A stretch of DNA of 64,000 nt, from contig NZ_JAQFWP010000006.1 in the NCBI RefSeq assembly GCF_027706745.1, positions 1-64,000 of the forward strand, given 5' to 3'. The stretch comes from Nocardiopsis suaedae (GTDB taxonomy: Bacteria; Actinomycetota; Actinomycetes; Streptosporangiales; Streptosporangiaceae). The notes beneath the pieces were generated by a model. It made no database searches. It was not told the DNA's origin and was given only the letters and a program-made list of their open reading frames with translations. Of the stretch, positions 8,434 through 16,003 are shown in pieces. Both the position numbers and the translations under genes were made by a program. The stretch's first letter is position 1, and each line of letters opens with the position of its first letter.

Positions 8434-8751
8434 TCAGCCGCCGATCAGGTTGAGTCCCACCACCCCCGCGATGACCGCCGCGAGGCCGGCCAGGCGCGTG
8501 CGCGACGCGGGCTCGCGGAAGGCGGCCATCCCGGCGGCGGCGACCCCCACGGTCCCGATGCCGACCCAGGCGGCGTAGGCGGTGCCCACCGGCAGGTCCC
8601 TCAGGGCGTAGGAGAGCAGGCCGAGGCTGACCATGGCTGTGCCCAGACCCAGCACGCTCCAGCCTGGGCGGGTCAGCCCGTCGGCCCTCTTGAGGGCCAG
8701 CGACCAGACGATCTCAAGCAGTCCGGCGACGGTCAGGATCACCCATGCCAT
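8434..8751 (-). CDS. SMR-family small multidrug/guanidinium transporter subunit
   Basis: A 105-residue four-helix membrane protein of the small multidrug resistance family. The conserved start MAWVILTVAGLLEIVWSLAL holds the membrane Glu14 of the drug/proton site, followed by SYALRDLPVGTAYAAWVGIG. The GLLEIVWS and alternating W/G pattern is closer to SugE/Gdx than to EmrE. It overlaps the end of the upstream SMR gene by 13 bases, so the pair is translationally coupled and may form a heterodimer like other paired SMR proteins. It is the last gene of the SDR-SMR-SMR operon. Confidence 0.88.
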   Translation of the reverse strand: MAWVILTVAGLLEIVWSLALKRADGLTRPGWSVLGLGTAMVSLGLLSYALRDLPVGTAYAAWVGIGTVGVAAAGMAAFREPASRTRLAGLAAVIAGVVGLNLIGG

Positions 8752-9155
8752 CGGTGCCTCCCCGGTTCCTCGTCAGCTCCGCTCGGCGGGGTCTCGGGCC
8801 GGCTGAGGATGACGACGCCCGCGACGATCAGTCCCAGGAACAGCAGCCGCGGGAGTGCGACCGGCTCGCCGAGGGCCAGCATCCCGGCGACGGCGACGCC
8901 GACGCTCCCGATGCCGACCCAGGCGGCGTAGGCGGTGCCCACCGGCAGGTCCCTCAGGGCGTAGGAGAGCAGGCCGAGGCTGACCATGGCCGTGCCGATC
9001 CCCGCGGCGGCCCAGCCCGGCCGGGTGAGGCCCTCGGCCTCCTTGAGCGCCAGGGACCAGGCGATCTCCAGCAGCCCGGCCACGACGAGGACCGCCCAGG
9101 AGAACGCGGCGCGGCGGTGCCCGCCGCGCGGGCGGTGGCGCTGGACCGTGCTCAC
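8739..9155 (-). CDS. SMR-family small multidrug/guanidinium transporter subunit
   Basis: A 138-residue SMR protein, paralogous to the next gene (SYALRDLPVGTAYAAWVGIG is identical). Glu lies in GLLEIAWSLALKEAEG. It carries about 18 extra basic residues before the first helix and a hydrophilic tail, unlike its 105-residue partner; such asymmetry is typical of heterodimeric SMR pairs. The GTG start at 9155 overlaps the SDR stop as GTGA, which supports this start and translational coupling. The operon is presumably under the TetR operator at 9919. Confidence 0.85.
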   Translation of the reverse strand: MSTVQRHRPRGGHRRAAFSWAVLVVAGLLEIAWSLALKEAEGLTRPGWAAAGIGTAMVSLGLLSYALRDLPVGTAYAAWVGIGSVGVAVAGMLALGEPVALPRLLFLGLIVAGVVILSRPETPPSGADEEPGRHRWHG

Positions 9156-9892
9156 GCCGTCACGCCGCCGTCGACGGTGATCGACGTGCCGGTGATGTAG
9201 GCGCCGCCGGGACCGGCGAGGTGGGCCACCGACGCGGCGATCTCCTCGGGGCGCGCGTAGCGGCCCAGGGCGGTCAGGGCGCGCTCCTCCTCGGCCCCCT
9301 GGCCGTCGGCCGGGTTCATCTCGGTGTCGGTGGACCCGGGGTGGACGATGGCCGCGGTGATCCCGCGTGGGCCCACATCGCGGGCCAGGCCCTTGGTGAA
9401 CCCGGTCAGCGCGGACTTGCTCATCGCGTACAGGCTGATCCCCGGCGCCGGGACGCGCTCGGCCAGGCTGCTGCCGATGGTGATGATGCGCCCGCCCTCG
9501 CCCATGTGGCGCAGGGCCGCCCGGACGGCCACGAACACCGCGCGCACGTGGACGGCCATGGTGTCCTCGTAGTCCTCCAGGGTGAGCTCCCCGATGTCGC
9601 CGTAGGGGAAGACCCCGGCGTTGTTCACGAGGACGTCCAGCGATCCCAGTGCGGAGGCGGCCCCGTCCACCGCGGCCGTCACCGCCCGGGGGTCGGCCGC
9701 GTCGGCGCGCAGCGCCACCGCCCGGCCTCCCGACTCCTCGATCCCGCGGACCACCTTCTCGGCGCGGTCCCGGGCCGAGGTGTAGGTGATCGCGACCGCG
9801 GCGCCCTCCTCGGCCAGGCGGGCGGCGGTCGCCGCGCCGATGCCCCTGCTGCCGCCGGTGACCAGTGCGGACCTGCCGTCGAGCGAACCCAT
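9152..9892 (-). CDS. Short-chain dehydrogenase/reductase
   Basis: A 246-residue classical SDR. Cofactor motif TGGSRGIG lies at residues 12-19, NNAG follows in the middle, and the catalytic Ser-Tyr-Lys is visible in TIGSSLAERV ... SLYAMSK. The C-terminus ITGTSITVDGG is typical of FabG-like reductases using NADP(H). ATG 9892 has GAGGAGG upstream. A TetR operator lies 27 bases before the start and a truncated TetR gene lies divergently. It heads an operon with two SMR genes, so it may detoxify a reactive carbonyl or a drug that also induces the exporter; substrate is unknown. Confidence 0.88.
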   Translation of the reverse strand: MGSLDGRSALVTGGSRGIGAATAARLAEEGAAVAITYTSARDRAEKVVRGIEESGGRAVALRADAADPRAVTAAVDGAASALGSLDVLVNNAGVFPYGDIGELTLEDYEDTMAVHVRAVFVAVRAALRHMGEGGRIITIGSSLAERVPAPGISLYAMSKSALTGFTKGLARDVGPRGITAAIVHPGSTDTEMNPADGQGAEEERALTALGRYARPEEIAASVAHLAGPGGAYITGTSITVDGGVTA

Positions 9893-9918
9893 GGGGGTGG
9901 CCTCCTCCTCGCAGATTT

Positions 9919-9940
9919 TTATGTAGTGATCGCTACATAA
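9919..9940. promoter_or_regulatory. TetR operator, copy 2
   Basis: A 22-bp palindrome with a single mismatched pair; its core is ATGTAGTGATCGCTACAT. It lies between the SDR start (9892) and the truncated TetR start (9985), the normal place for a divergent TetR operator. It is 20/22 identical to the site at 3584-3605. Confidence 0.65.
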
Positions 9941-9984
9941 TTGCTGGGACCGGGGTCGGGCGTCAAGGGAGGGCGGTGGGCGCG

Positions 9985-10056
9985 ATGGCGGGACGCGGAC
10001 GGCCGCGGCGGTTCGACCACGAGGCGGCGCCGGAGGCGTCCGCCCCCGCCTCCTGA
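9985..10056 (+). pseudogene. Truncated TetR regulator start
   Basis: An open frame of 23 codons begins MAGRGRPRRFDHEAA. This matches the first residues of the intact regulator at 3649 (MAGRGRPRRFDRDAA) and then runs into PEASAPAS and a stop. The helix-turn-helix and ligand domain are gone. The 44-base spacing from the operator copy is also preserved, so the whole operator-to-start segment is homologous to that at 3.6 kb. Confidence 0.7.
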
Positions 10057-10165
10057 GCGCCCGCGGCCCGAGTCGACCGGGCAGGGCCGCCCCACCGGTC
10101 ACACTTTCGCGGTGCGCTCCGTCAGTGCGGTGAGACCATCCCCCCGACGCTGAGGAGCATCCGAG

Positions 10166-10513
10166 ATGACCATCGCCTACATCGCCGTCACCGTGCTCGC
10201 CGCCGCCATGGTGGGGTTCTCCGCCGTCGTCCTCTACCGCGAGGCCGACTGGATCGTCACCGCCATGAAGATCTACGGAGTCCCCCGCTCCTGGTGGCCG
10301 TGGCTGAGCGCCGCCAAGGCGGCCGGGGCGCTCGGGCTGCTCGTCGGCCTCCTCGTCCCCGCCGTCGGGGTGGCCGCCGGGGTCGGCCTGCTCCTGTACT
10401 TCATCGGTGCCGGGATCACCGTCCTGCGTGCACGGCGTTACTCCCACATCCCCGCGCCGCTGCTCTACCTCGCCCCCGTGGCGGCCTCCCTCTGGCTCGG
10501 GGCCGCCGTATGA
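10166..10513 (+). CDS. DoxX-like small membrane protein
   Basis: A 115-residue protein with four hydrophobic helices. The pattern MKIYGVPRSWWPWLSAAKAA then GALGLLVGL and a short basic C-terminal loop (LRARRYSHIPAP) fits the DoxX-like family often annotated as invasion protein or DUF-type membrane proteins. ATG 10166 follows GAGGAGC. It stands alone after the TetR relic. Its function in actinomycetes is not established; some members work with thiol or quinone metabolism. Confidence 0.75.
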   Translation: MTIAYIAVTVLAAAMVGFSAVVLYREADWIVTAMKIYGVPRSWWPWLSAAKAAGALGLLVGLLVPAVGVAAGVGLLLYFIGAGITVLRARRYSHIPAPLLYLAPVAASLWLGAAV

Positions 10514-10705
10514 ACCTGCACGTGAACCGACACGCGCATCCCTGACCGGAGTCGGCCAGGCGCCCTTCCGCCCGTTTCGCAGGTGATCGGCCCGGCGCTA
10601 CCGACCGTAATGGTCGATGGACTCTCGGCCCTGTCCGCCCCGCGGCCGCTTTCCTACGGTCGCGGGGCATTGTCCGTGCGGGTTCGACCATGAAAGCCGG
10701 AATCG

Positions 10706-11554
10706 ATGACGACAGGGCCGATGAACGCAGAGCCGAGGGGACCAGGCGCCAAGGACCGTCCCGGCGGGCGGCACCGGGCCGCCCGGAACGGCGCCTTCCG
10801 AGGACTCTTCAAAGGGCGGAGACAGGACAGCGCACCCTCGGGGGCGGCAGAGGAGGAGGCCATGGGAACGGGGGGCGACGGCGCCGACGCCGCCGACGGG
10901 GGTGCACCGGGGGACCCGGCGATCCCGGAGGGCGGGGCCCACCGCGTCACCTCCTGGGCGGGCGGCGAGTGGTGGGCGCCGCTGCTGTACCGGCTGGCGA
11001 GCGTGCAGCGGGCCGGAGCCGCACACGGGCTCCTGGTGCACACGGTCGACCTCACCGGGGAGCGGCCCGCGCTCATCGCCTCCTGGCCCGGGGGCCGGGA
11101 GCGGCGGGTCCGCGTCGCCCCCGGGATCGGGGCGGCGGCGCTGGTGGACGCGCTGCGCCCCGGCGGGCCCATCGTGCCGCCCCCGCACGACGACGGCGGA
11201 CCGTTCGGCGCCCCCGGGCGGGACGCCCCCGTCCCGATCCGCCACGCCTGTCTCCTGGAGGAGCTGAGCGGCTCCTCGCAGGCCTGGTCGGCGCGGGCCG
11301 GGGAGCGGTTCGGGCTGTTGCGCATCGAGGTGCGCACCGGCGGGGGCCGGGCCGGGGAGGCCGTCACCTACCTGGCCGCCGACCGGCCCGCGCGCGGCGA
11401 CGCGGTGGTGCTGCGGGTGCCGCCCACCGCCCCCGCCGAGACCGCCGGGATCGCCTACCGGGTGGTGGACCGCCTGCGCTGGACCCGCACGACCGGGCTG
11501 CCCGCGCTGGGGCGCATCGCCGGGCGGGAGGCGTTCCTGGACTTCCTCCCCTGA
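10706..11554 (+). CDS. Hypothetical protein
   Basis: A 282-residue protein I do not recognise. Residues 1-80 are hydrophilic, low-complexity (Arg/Gly/Ala/Asp). The remainder looks folded, with segments VTSWAGGEWWAPLLYRLASV, GLLVHTVDLTGERPALIASW and IAYRVVDRLRWTRTTGLP. There is no signal peptide, membrane helix or cysteine cluster. ATG 10706 gives the longest version; ATG 10862 would skip most of the disordered part. Codon use has the strong third-position GC bias of real genes here. Confidence 0.6.
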   Translation: MTTGPMNAEPRGPGAKDRPGGRHRAARNGAFRGLFKGRRQDSAPSGAAEEEAMGTGGDGADAADGGAPGDPAIPEGGAHRVTSWAGGEWWAPLLYRLASVQRAGAAHGLLVHTVDLTGERPALIASWPGGRERRVRVAPGIGAAALVDALRPGGPIVPPPHDDGGPFGAPGRDAPVPIRHACLLEELSGSSQAWSARAGERFGLLRIEVRTGGGRAGEAVTYLAADRPARGDAVVLRVPPTAPAETAGIAYRVVDRLRWTRTTGLPALGRIAGREAFLDFLP

Positions 11555-11609
11555 ACGCCGCCCGCCGCGGGTCCCCGAGAACGTCCTTGGTGCGGGCTAG
11601 CGTCGGTGC

Positions 11610-12173
11610 ATGGGCAAGGTCATCGTCATGTCATCGGTGTCGGTCGACGGGTTCATGGAGGGGCCGGGGCGCAGCCTGGCCTGGCACATGGTCGACGACG
11701 AACTGCACACGCACTTCAACGGCGTCCTGCGCGACGCGGGGGCGTTCATGTCCGGACGGGTCGGCTACGAGCTGGAGGCCGAGGTGTGGCCGGACGCCGA
11801 CGCCGACCCCGGGGCCCCCGCACCGGTCGCCGACTTCGCCCGCATGTGGCGCGAGAAGCCGAAGTACGTCTTCTCCCGGACGCTGTCGGAGGCGGGGTGG
11901 AACACCACCATCGTGCGCGAGGTGGACCCCGGGCACATCGCCGGCCTCAAGGACCGCCACGGCGACCTCTACCTGGGCGGAACCGACCTGACCGGAGCCT
12001 TCCTCCGCCAGGGCCTGGTGGACGAGCTCCGCTTGTACGTGCACCCCGTGCTGGTGGGCGGCGGCCGCCGCCAATTCCTCGACGAGGGCGGCCTCAGGCC
12101 GCTCACCCTGGCAGAGCACCGGGTGTTCGGGAACGGTGTGATGCTGCTGCGCTATGCCTTCCCATCGGATTAG
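11610..12173 (+). CDS. Dihydrofolate reductase family protein (RibD C-terminal type)
   Basis: A 187-residue protein of the RibD C-terminal/DHFR-like fold, often annotated as pyrimidine reductase-like. The start MGKVIVMSSVSVDGFMEGPG and the NADPH-site loop DLYLGGTDLTGAFLRQGLVD with LYVHPVLVGGGRRQF are characteristic. It is monocistronic and ends at an AT-richer island. A second member of the same family lies at 14828-15406. These proteins are rarely true DHFRs; the physiological substrate is unknown. Confidence 0.82.
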   Translation: MGKVIVMSSVSVDGFMEGPGRSLAWHMVDDELHTHFNGVLRDAGAFMSGRVGYELEAEVWPDADADPGAPAPVADFARMWREKPKYVFSRTLSEAGWNTTIVREVDPGHIAGLKDRHGDLYLGGTDLTGAFLRQGLVDELRLYVHPVLVGGGRRQFLDEGGLRPLTLAEHRVFGNGVMLLRYAFPSD

Positions 12174-12575
12174 AGGTTACGTCCAAGGTTCTGAACAGCG
12201 GATTGGTCCGCGTTGTAGGTGGTGTCGGCATCGATCCGGATGGGTGCTGGTGGCGCTGGGGTACGGCGCGTATGTCGATCAGTGCGAGCAAGGTGGTGCC
12301 CCTGGCTCGGTTCCGTGCAACTCCTACTGGTCTTTCCTTGTTGGAGGGGATGCCGGTCCTGTGGGGTCAATGATATTGCTGGCATCCGTTCTTGGGGGAG
12401 TTGTACTTCAGAAATGGATCAGAATGGGGATCGCGGGGAGGGTTGTGTATCGCCCGTACGTGGTCCTCCATCCGCTTCTTGAAATCGCGTCTCAAAGTGG
12501 AATCGTGGCTCGAGGGGGTGCTGACCATCGCGAGATAACGGTGTACACGAGCATCTCCACCGGTTTATTCGTGAC
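12174..12575. other. AT-richer stretch with no clear gene
   Basis: Base composition drops from the usual 72-75% GC to roughly 55%. On the plus strand several short frames overlap. One contains a hydrophobic run (GSMILLASVLGGVVLQKW, about 12361-12415), and another gives a 34-codon peptide from ATG 12271. None has a good ribosome site plus consistent codon bias. It probably holds the damaged 5' part of the following gene. Confidence 0.5.
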
Positions 12576-13031
12576 GTGGCCGATGACTTCGGTGATGATC
12601 ATGGTGAGCGCAAGCGTTTCGCCGTGCATGTCACGCAGGCCTCAAACACGTTTTCTCGTTGCGGAAGTGAACTTAAGCGGAATCCGGAAGGGGGTGCCGT
12701 TGAAATCGGAAGATTGGCGTATTCTGCTATGAACAACGTCGCCAACAATCGTTTTGGAGAAGTTCTGCCAGCTGCCCTGATCGCTGCCGATCCGTCGATG
12801 TCGCCTGATCGCGCGGATGGTCGGCAGCTCGTTAAGGCCCGCTGTTGGGGTTTTGCGGTAACCGCTCTGATATTATTCCTTTTGGCGAAAATCGGAGTTG
12901 CCGCAGAAGTGAATGTATTTGTGGCCGCGATATTTCCATTGGTTGTTTATCTGGTGTTGGCGTACCAGTACGGCCTCAATGGGGCAAATAGGATAATGCG
13001 GAACATAATATCCATGTTTACGCCTGGTTAG
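12576..13031 (+). CDS. Hypothetical membrane protein, low GC
   Basis: A 151-residue reading frame from GTG 12576. The first 80 residues are hydrophilic (FGDDHGERKRFAVHVTQ). Two hydrophobic segments follow near the C-terminus: GFAVTALILFLLAKIGVA and VFVAAIFPLVVYLVLAY, then a short basic tail. GC content (about 50%) and codon use are unlike the neighbours, which suggests recent transfer. No strong ribosome site precedes the GTG, so the true start may lie upstream in a frame now broken. I do not recognise the family; small two-helix proteins of this kind in AT-rich islands are sometimes defence or toxin effectors, but nothing here proves it. Confidence 0.45.
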   Translation: MADDFGDDHGERKRFAVHVTQASNTFSRCGSELKRNPEGGAVEIGRLAYSAMNNVANNRFGEVLPAALIAADPSMSPDRADGRQLVKARCWGFAVTALILFLLAKIGVAAEVNVFVAAIFPLVVYLVLAYQYGLNGANRIMRNIISMFTPG

Positions 13032-13346
13032 GGGTGGATTGGCGCTGACTTCCCGTCTACGCGTTGGATGGCTGTCACTGACCTCGTCAAGCGCTACAGG
13101 GAGGCCGCTGCCGCGAAGAACGCGTCGACCGCCAGCCGCCGGGACCGGTGTCGGGTGAGCCTGGCGGCGTCGCCTCCGGTGGGGTGTGGAGCGTCGGTGG
13201 GCTCTTCGTCGTGTAGCGCGCCGGGAGCGTTCGCTGTGGGGGCGGCGACGGGGGCGCGGACTCTGAATCTTCGTCGTAAAGGTGGTGAAACCGGGCATTC
13301 GCCCCGTGGTGCGGGGGCAGGAGTCCAGGTGAAGGGGGATGCGGCA
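13032..13346. other. Spacer between the low-GC island and the phosphoribosyltransferase
   Basis: About 315 bases. An in-frame extension of the next gene begins at ATG 13068 (AVTDLVKRYREAAAAKN), but its later part is low-complexity and unlike the family, so I do not include it. The first 20 or so codons may be a relic of another small gene. Nothing else is evident. Confidence 0.4.
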
Positions 13347-14654
13347 ATGGCGTTCACGCAGCGTGCCTTCGACGACCGTGATGATGCGGGCCGTCGCCTG
13401 GGGGAGCGGCTCGCGCGCGGTGGGGAGGCGGACAAGGAGCCCGTCGTGCTGGCGCTGCCGCGCGGCGGCGTCCCCGTGGGGCACAGGGTCGCCGAGGAGC
13501 TCGGCGCCCCGCTGGACATCATCGCCGTCCGCAAACTCGGCCTGCCCGGCCACCCGGAGCTGGCCATGGGCGCCATCGGGGAGGGCGGCGTGCGCATCCT
13601 CAACGACGAGGTGGTGCGCGGGCACGGCGTGGACACCGAGGCGCTGGACGCGGTGGAGCGGAGCGAGCGCGCCGAGCTGGAGCGGCGTGCGGCGCTGTTC
13701 CGCCAGGGGCGGCCGCGCGTGTCTCCGGCCGGGCGCACCGCGGTGGTCGTCGACGACGGGGTGGCCACCGGCTCCACCGCCCGCGCGGCCTGCCGGGTGG
13801 CCCGCGCGCAGGGGGCGGTGCGGGTGGTGCTGGCGGTCCCGGTCGGCGCGCCGGCGGCGCTGCGGGCGCTGGCCGGGGACGCGGACGAGGTCGTCTCCCT
13901 GTCGGCGCCCGCGTGGTTCCAGGCGGTGGGCGAGTGGTACACCGACTTCGCTCAGACGACCGACGAGGAGGTCATCGGGCTGCTGCGGGAGCACCGGGAC
14001 GCCGCCGGGCCGGGCGTGGACGCCGACGTCGGGGTGGAGGCGGCCGGGGTGCGCCTGGGCGGGCACCTGACCGTGCCCGAGGGGGCGCGGGGCGCGGTCG
14101 TCTTCGCGCACGGCAGCGGCAGCGGACGGCACAGCCCGCGCAACACGCGCGTCGCCGGGACGCTGAACGGCGCCGGGCTGGGCACGCTGCTGTTCGACCT
14201 GCTCACCGAGGAGGAGGGCGAGGACCGGGAGCTGGTCTTCGACATCCGCCTGCTGGCCGAGCGGCTGCGCGGAGCCGCCGACTGGCTGGGCGCCCGCCCC
14301 GAGGCGGCGCACCTGCCGACGGGGTACTTCGGCGCCAGCACCGGGGCGGCGGCAGCGCTGGTCGCGGCGGCGGACGCGCCGTCGGGGACCGGCGCCGTGG
14401 TGTCCCGCGGCGGCCGCCCCGACCTGGCCGGGGCGCGTCTGGCGGAGGTGCGGGCGCCGACCCTGCTGATCGTCGGCGGGGCGGACACGGCGGTGCTGGA
14501 CCTCAACCGCCGGGCGCGGGAGGAACTGACCTGCGAGAGCGCCCTGGAGGTGGTCCCCGGCGCGGGCCACCTGTTCGCGGAGCCCGGGGCATTGGAGCAG
14601 GTGGCGGACCTGGCCGCGGCCTGGTTCGCACGCCACCTGCCCCCGGGCGGCTAG
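13347..14654 (+). CDS. Phosphoribosyltransferase fused to alpha/beta hydrolase
   Basis: A 435-residue two-domain protein. The N-terminal type I phosphoribosyltransferase domain (about 1-215) has the PRPP-binding loop AVVVDDGVATGSTARAA and the start FDDRDDAGRRLGERL. The C-terminal half is a dienelactone-hydrolase-like alpha/beta hydrolase: GTVPE-type opening, the oxyanion segment VVFAHGSGSGRHSPRN, nucleophile GYFGASTGAAAAL, acid Asp in LLIVGGADTAVL and His in VPGAGHLF. The fusion is found in other actinobacteria. ATG 13347 follows GAAGGGGG; the upstream extension is low-complexity. Its stop TAG lies in the 4-bp repeat that flanks the MITE-like element. The substrate of neither domain is known. 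Confidence 0.82.
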   Translation: MAFTQRAFDDRDDAGRRLGERLARGGEADKEPVVLALPRGGVPVGHRVAEELGAPLDIIAVRKLGLPGHPELAMGAIGEGGVRILNDEVVRGHGVDTEALDAVERSERAELERRAALFRQGRPRVSPAGRTAVVVDDGVATGSTARAACRVARAQGAVRVVLAVPVGAPAALRALAGDADEVVSLSAPAWFQAVGEWYTDFAQTTDEEVIGLLREHRDAAGPGVDADVGVEAAGVRLGGHLTVPEGARGAVVFAHGSGSGRHSPRNTRVAGTLNGAGLGTLLFDLLTEEEGEDRELVFDIRLLAERLRGAADWLGARPEAAHLPTGYFGASTGAAAALVAAADAPSGTGAVVSRGGRPDLAGARLAEVRAPTLLIVGGADTAVLDLNRRAREELTCESALEVVPGAGHLFAEPGALEQVADLAAAWFARHLPPGG

Positions 14655-14831
14655 GGCGTGTTGTGCGGATCACGACCTACTGCGCGACGCCCAGGCACGC
14701 CCCTCGCTGCGTTCTCATCGGTCGACAGCACGCCCAGGCCGACTCCCCCGGCGCTTGGGAACACTGCGTCCTTGCGATGAACGCACCTGGACGCCGCTCG
14801 CTACGGCCATGATCCGCACAACGCGCCCTAG
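14651..14831. mobile_element. MITE-like element with CTAG target duplication
   Basis: A 173-bp segment (14655-14827) is bounded by terminal inverted repeats GGCGTGTTGTGCGGATCA and its mirror (one mismatch in 18), with weaker complementarity continuing inward for another 15 or so bases. It is flanked on both sides by CTAG (14651-14654 and 14828-14831), a target duplication of the YTAR type produced by IS5-family transposases. There is no reading frame for a transposase, so it must have moved in trans. Both flanking convergent genes use the duplicated CTAG for their TAG stops. Confidence 0.7.
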
Positions 14832-15406
14832 CGCACCACGCGGTGGTGGAGGAAGACGACCCCCGAGTCGAAGGTGCGGGTCTCGAGGAGTTCGAGGTCC
14901 TCGTGCCGCGCCTGGTGGGGGAAGTACGGGGTGCCCCCGCCGACGAGGACCGGGCAGACCCGGACCCGGTACTCGTCGATCAGGCCCGCCGCGGCGGCCT
15001 CGGCGGCGAGGGTCGCGCCGCCGATCGCGATGTTCCCCTCGCCCGGCTCGGCCCGCAGCCGCTCGATCTCCTCCGCCACACCGCCGGAGGCCAGGCGGGC
15101 GTTGCCCCGCACCTCCGACAGCGTGGTGGAGAAGACCACCTTCGGCAGGGGGTTCCACAGCCCGGCGAATCCGAGCATCGCCGCGTCCTGCGCCCGGTCC
15201 CGGTCAGGGGTCCTCCACCCGGCGTCCTCCCAGAACAGCATGGTCTCGTAGAGCCGCCGCCCCAGCAGGTGGACGTCGAGCGCGCGGACCTCGTCGGTGG
15301 CGAAACGGAAGACCTCCCCGTCGGGCGGCGCCCAGTCGAAGCCCCCGTCCGGCCCCACGATGTAGCCGTCGAGGGACGTCGTCATCGAATAGGTCACCCT
15401 GCGCAT
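14828..15406 (-). CDS. Dihydrofolate reductase family protein (RibD C-terminal type)
   Basis: A 192-residue RibD C-terminal/DHFR-like protein. The start MRRVTYSMTTSLDGYIVGPD is classical. It has LGRRLYETMLFWED, the loop GNIAIGGATLAAEAAAAGLI and VCPVLVGGGTPYFP. ATG 15406 follows GAGGAGG. Its TAG stop is in the CTAG copy that borders the MITE. It is a paralogue of the 11610 gene but clearly divergent. Probably a cytoplasmic NADPH-dependent reductase of unknown substrate. Confidence 0.85.
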   Translation of the reverse strand: MRRVTYSMTTSLDGYIVGPDGGFDWAPPDGEVFRFATDEVRALDVHLLGRRLYETMLFWEDAGWRTPDRDRAQDAAMLGFAGLWNPLPKVVFSTTLSEVRGNARLASGGVAEEIERLRAEPGEGNIAIGGATLAAEAAAAGLIDEYRVRVCPVLVGGGTPYFPHQARHEDLELLETRTFDSGVVFLHHRVVR

Positions 15407-15562
15407 CGGGGTCCTCCTCGGTTGTCGGAGCGTGGCGCACCACTGTGAGGCCTCGCAGCCTAGGGGAGGGCACCGACAAGGGGAGGGCGCCGAGCGCGGC
15501 GGGCTCCCCGGTGTCAGAGCGCGGCGCAATACTGTGGGACCCCAGACCCACGGGAGGCCGCC

Positions 15563-16003
15563 ATGTGTGGTGAACCGCCGAAGAACGCGCCCGCGCCCCG
15601 CACGCCCCTTCCCCGGCGGTTCGCGGTGCGGTTCCCCGTGCTCGGCTTCGCCGCGGGGCTGGCGGCGACCGCGGTCGCCGCGGCCGCGGGGACGGCCGCC
15701 GTCGCCTCGCTCCCGCTCCTCCTCTTCTTCCGGGCGCCCGTCGAGCGGGCCATCGGACTGGGGGCCTGGGACCTGTGGGCGATCCTGGTGGCCGCCGTCG
15801 CCGCCACCGCGGCCGCCGCGTTCTGGGTGGTGCGCGCGCACGGGGACGAGGACGGCGGAGCGGACGAGCCCGGCGGCCGGGTCGGGCGGTTCGACCGGGT
15901 GGTGCACCGCCTCTCCCGGGCCGTGGTCTATGTCCTCTTCCTGGCCGTCATGGCCTTCGATCTGCTCCTGCCCCTATGGGCGTTCTTCACCGGCGCCCTG
16001 TGA
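15563..16003 (+). CDS. Hypothetical membrane protein
   Basis: A 146-residue protein with three hydrophobic segments (about residues 26-55, 70-90 and 122-145) separated by an acidic loop (HGDEDGGADEPGG). The N-terminus MCGEPPKNAPAPRTP is not a signal peptide with lipobox. No family is recognised. It overlaps the end of the convergent DinB gene by 30 bases. Confidence 0.6.
   Translation: MCGEPPKNAPAPRTPLPRRFAVRFPVLGFAAGLAATAVAAAAGTAAVASLPLLLFFRAPVERAIGLGAWDLWAILVAAVAATAAAAFWVVRAHGDEDGGADEPGGRVGRFDRVVHRLSRAVVYVLFLAVMAFDLLLPLWAFFTGAL

Noticed and set aside
12154..12732. A 192-codon frame in the AT-richer island
   Set aside because: Overlaps the DHFR-like gene end and lacks consistent codon bias; only a short hydrophobic run looks protein-like.
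13068..13346. N-terminal extension of the phosphoribosyltransferase fusion
   Set aside because: Low-complexity and not part of the family; a good ribosome site supports ATG 13347.
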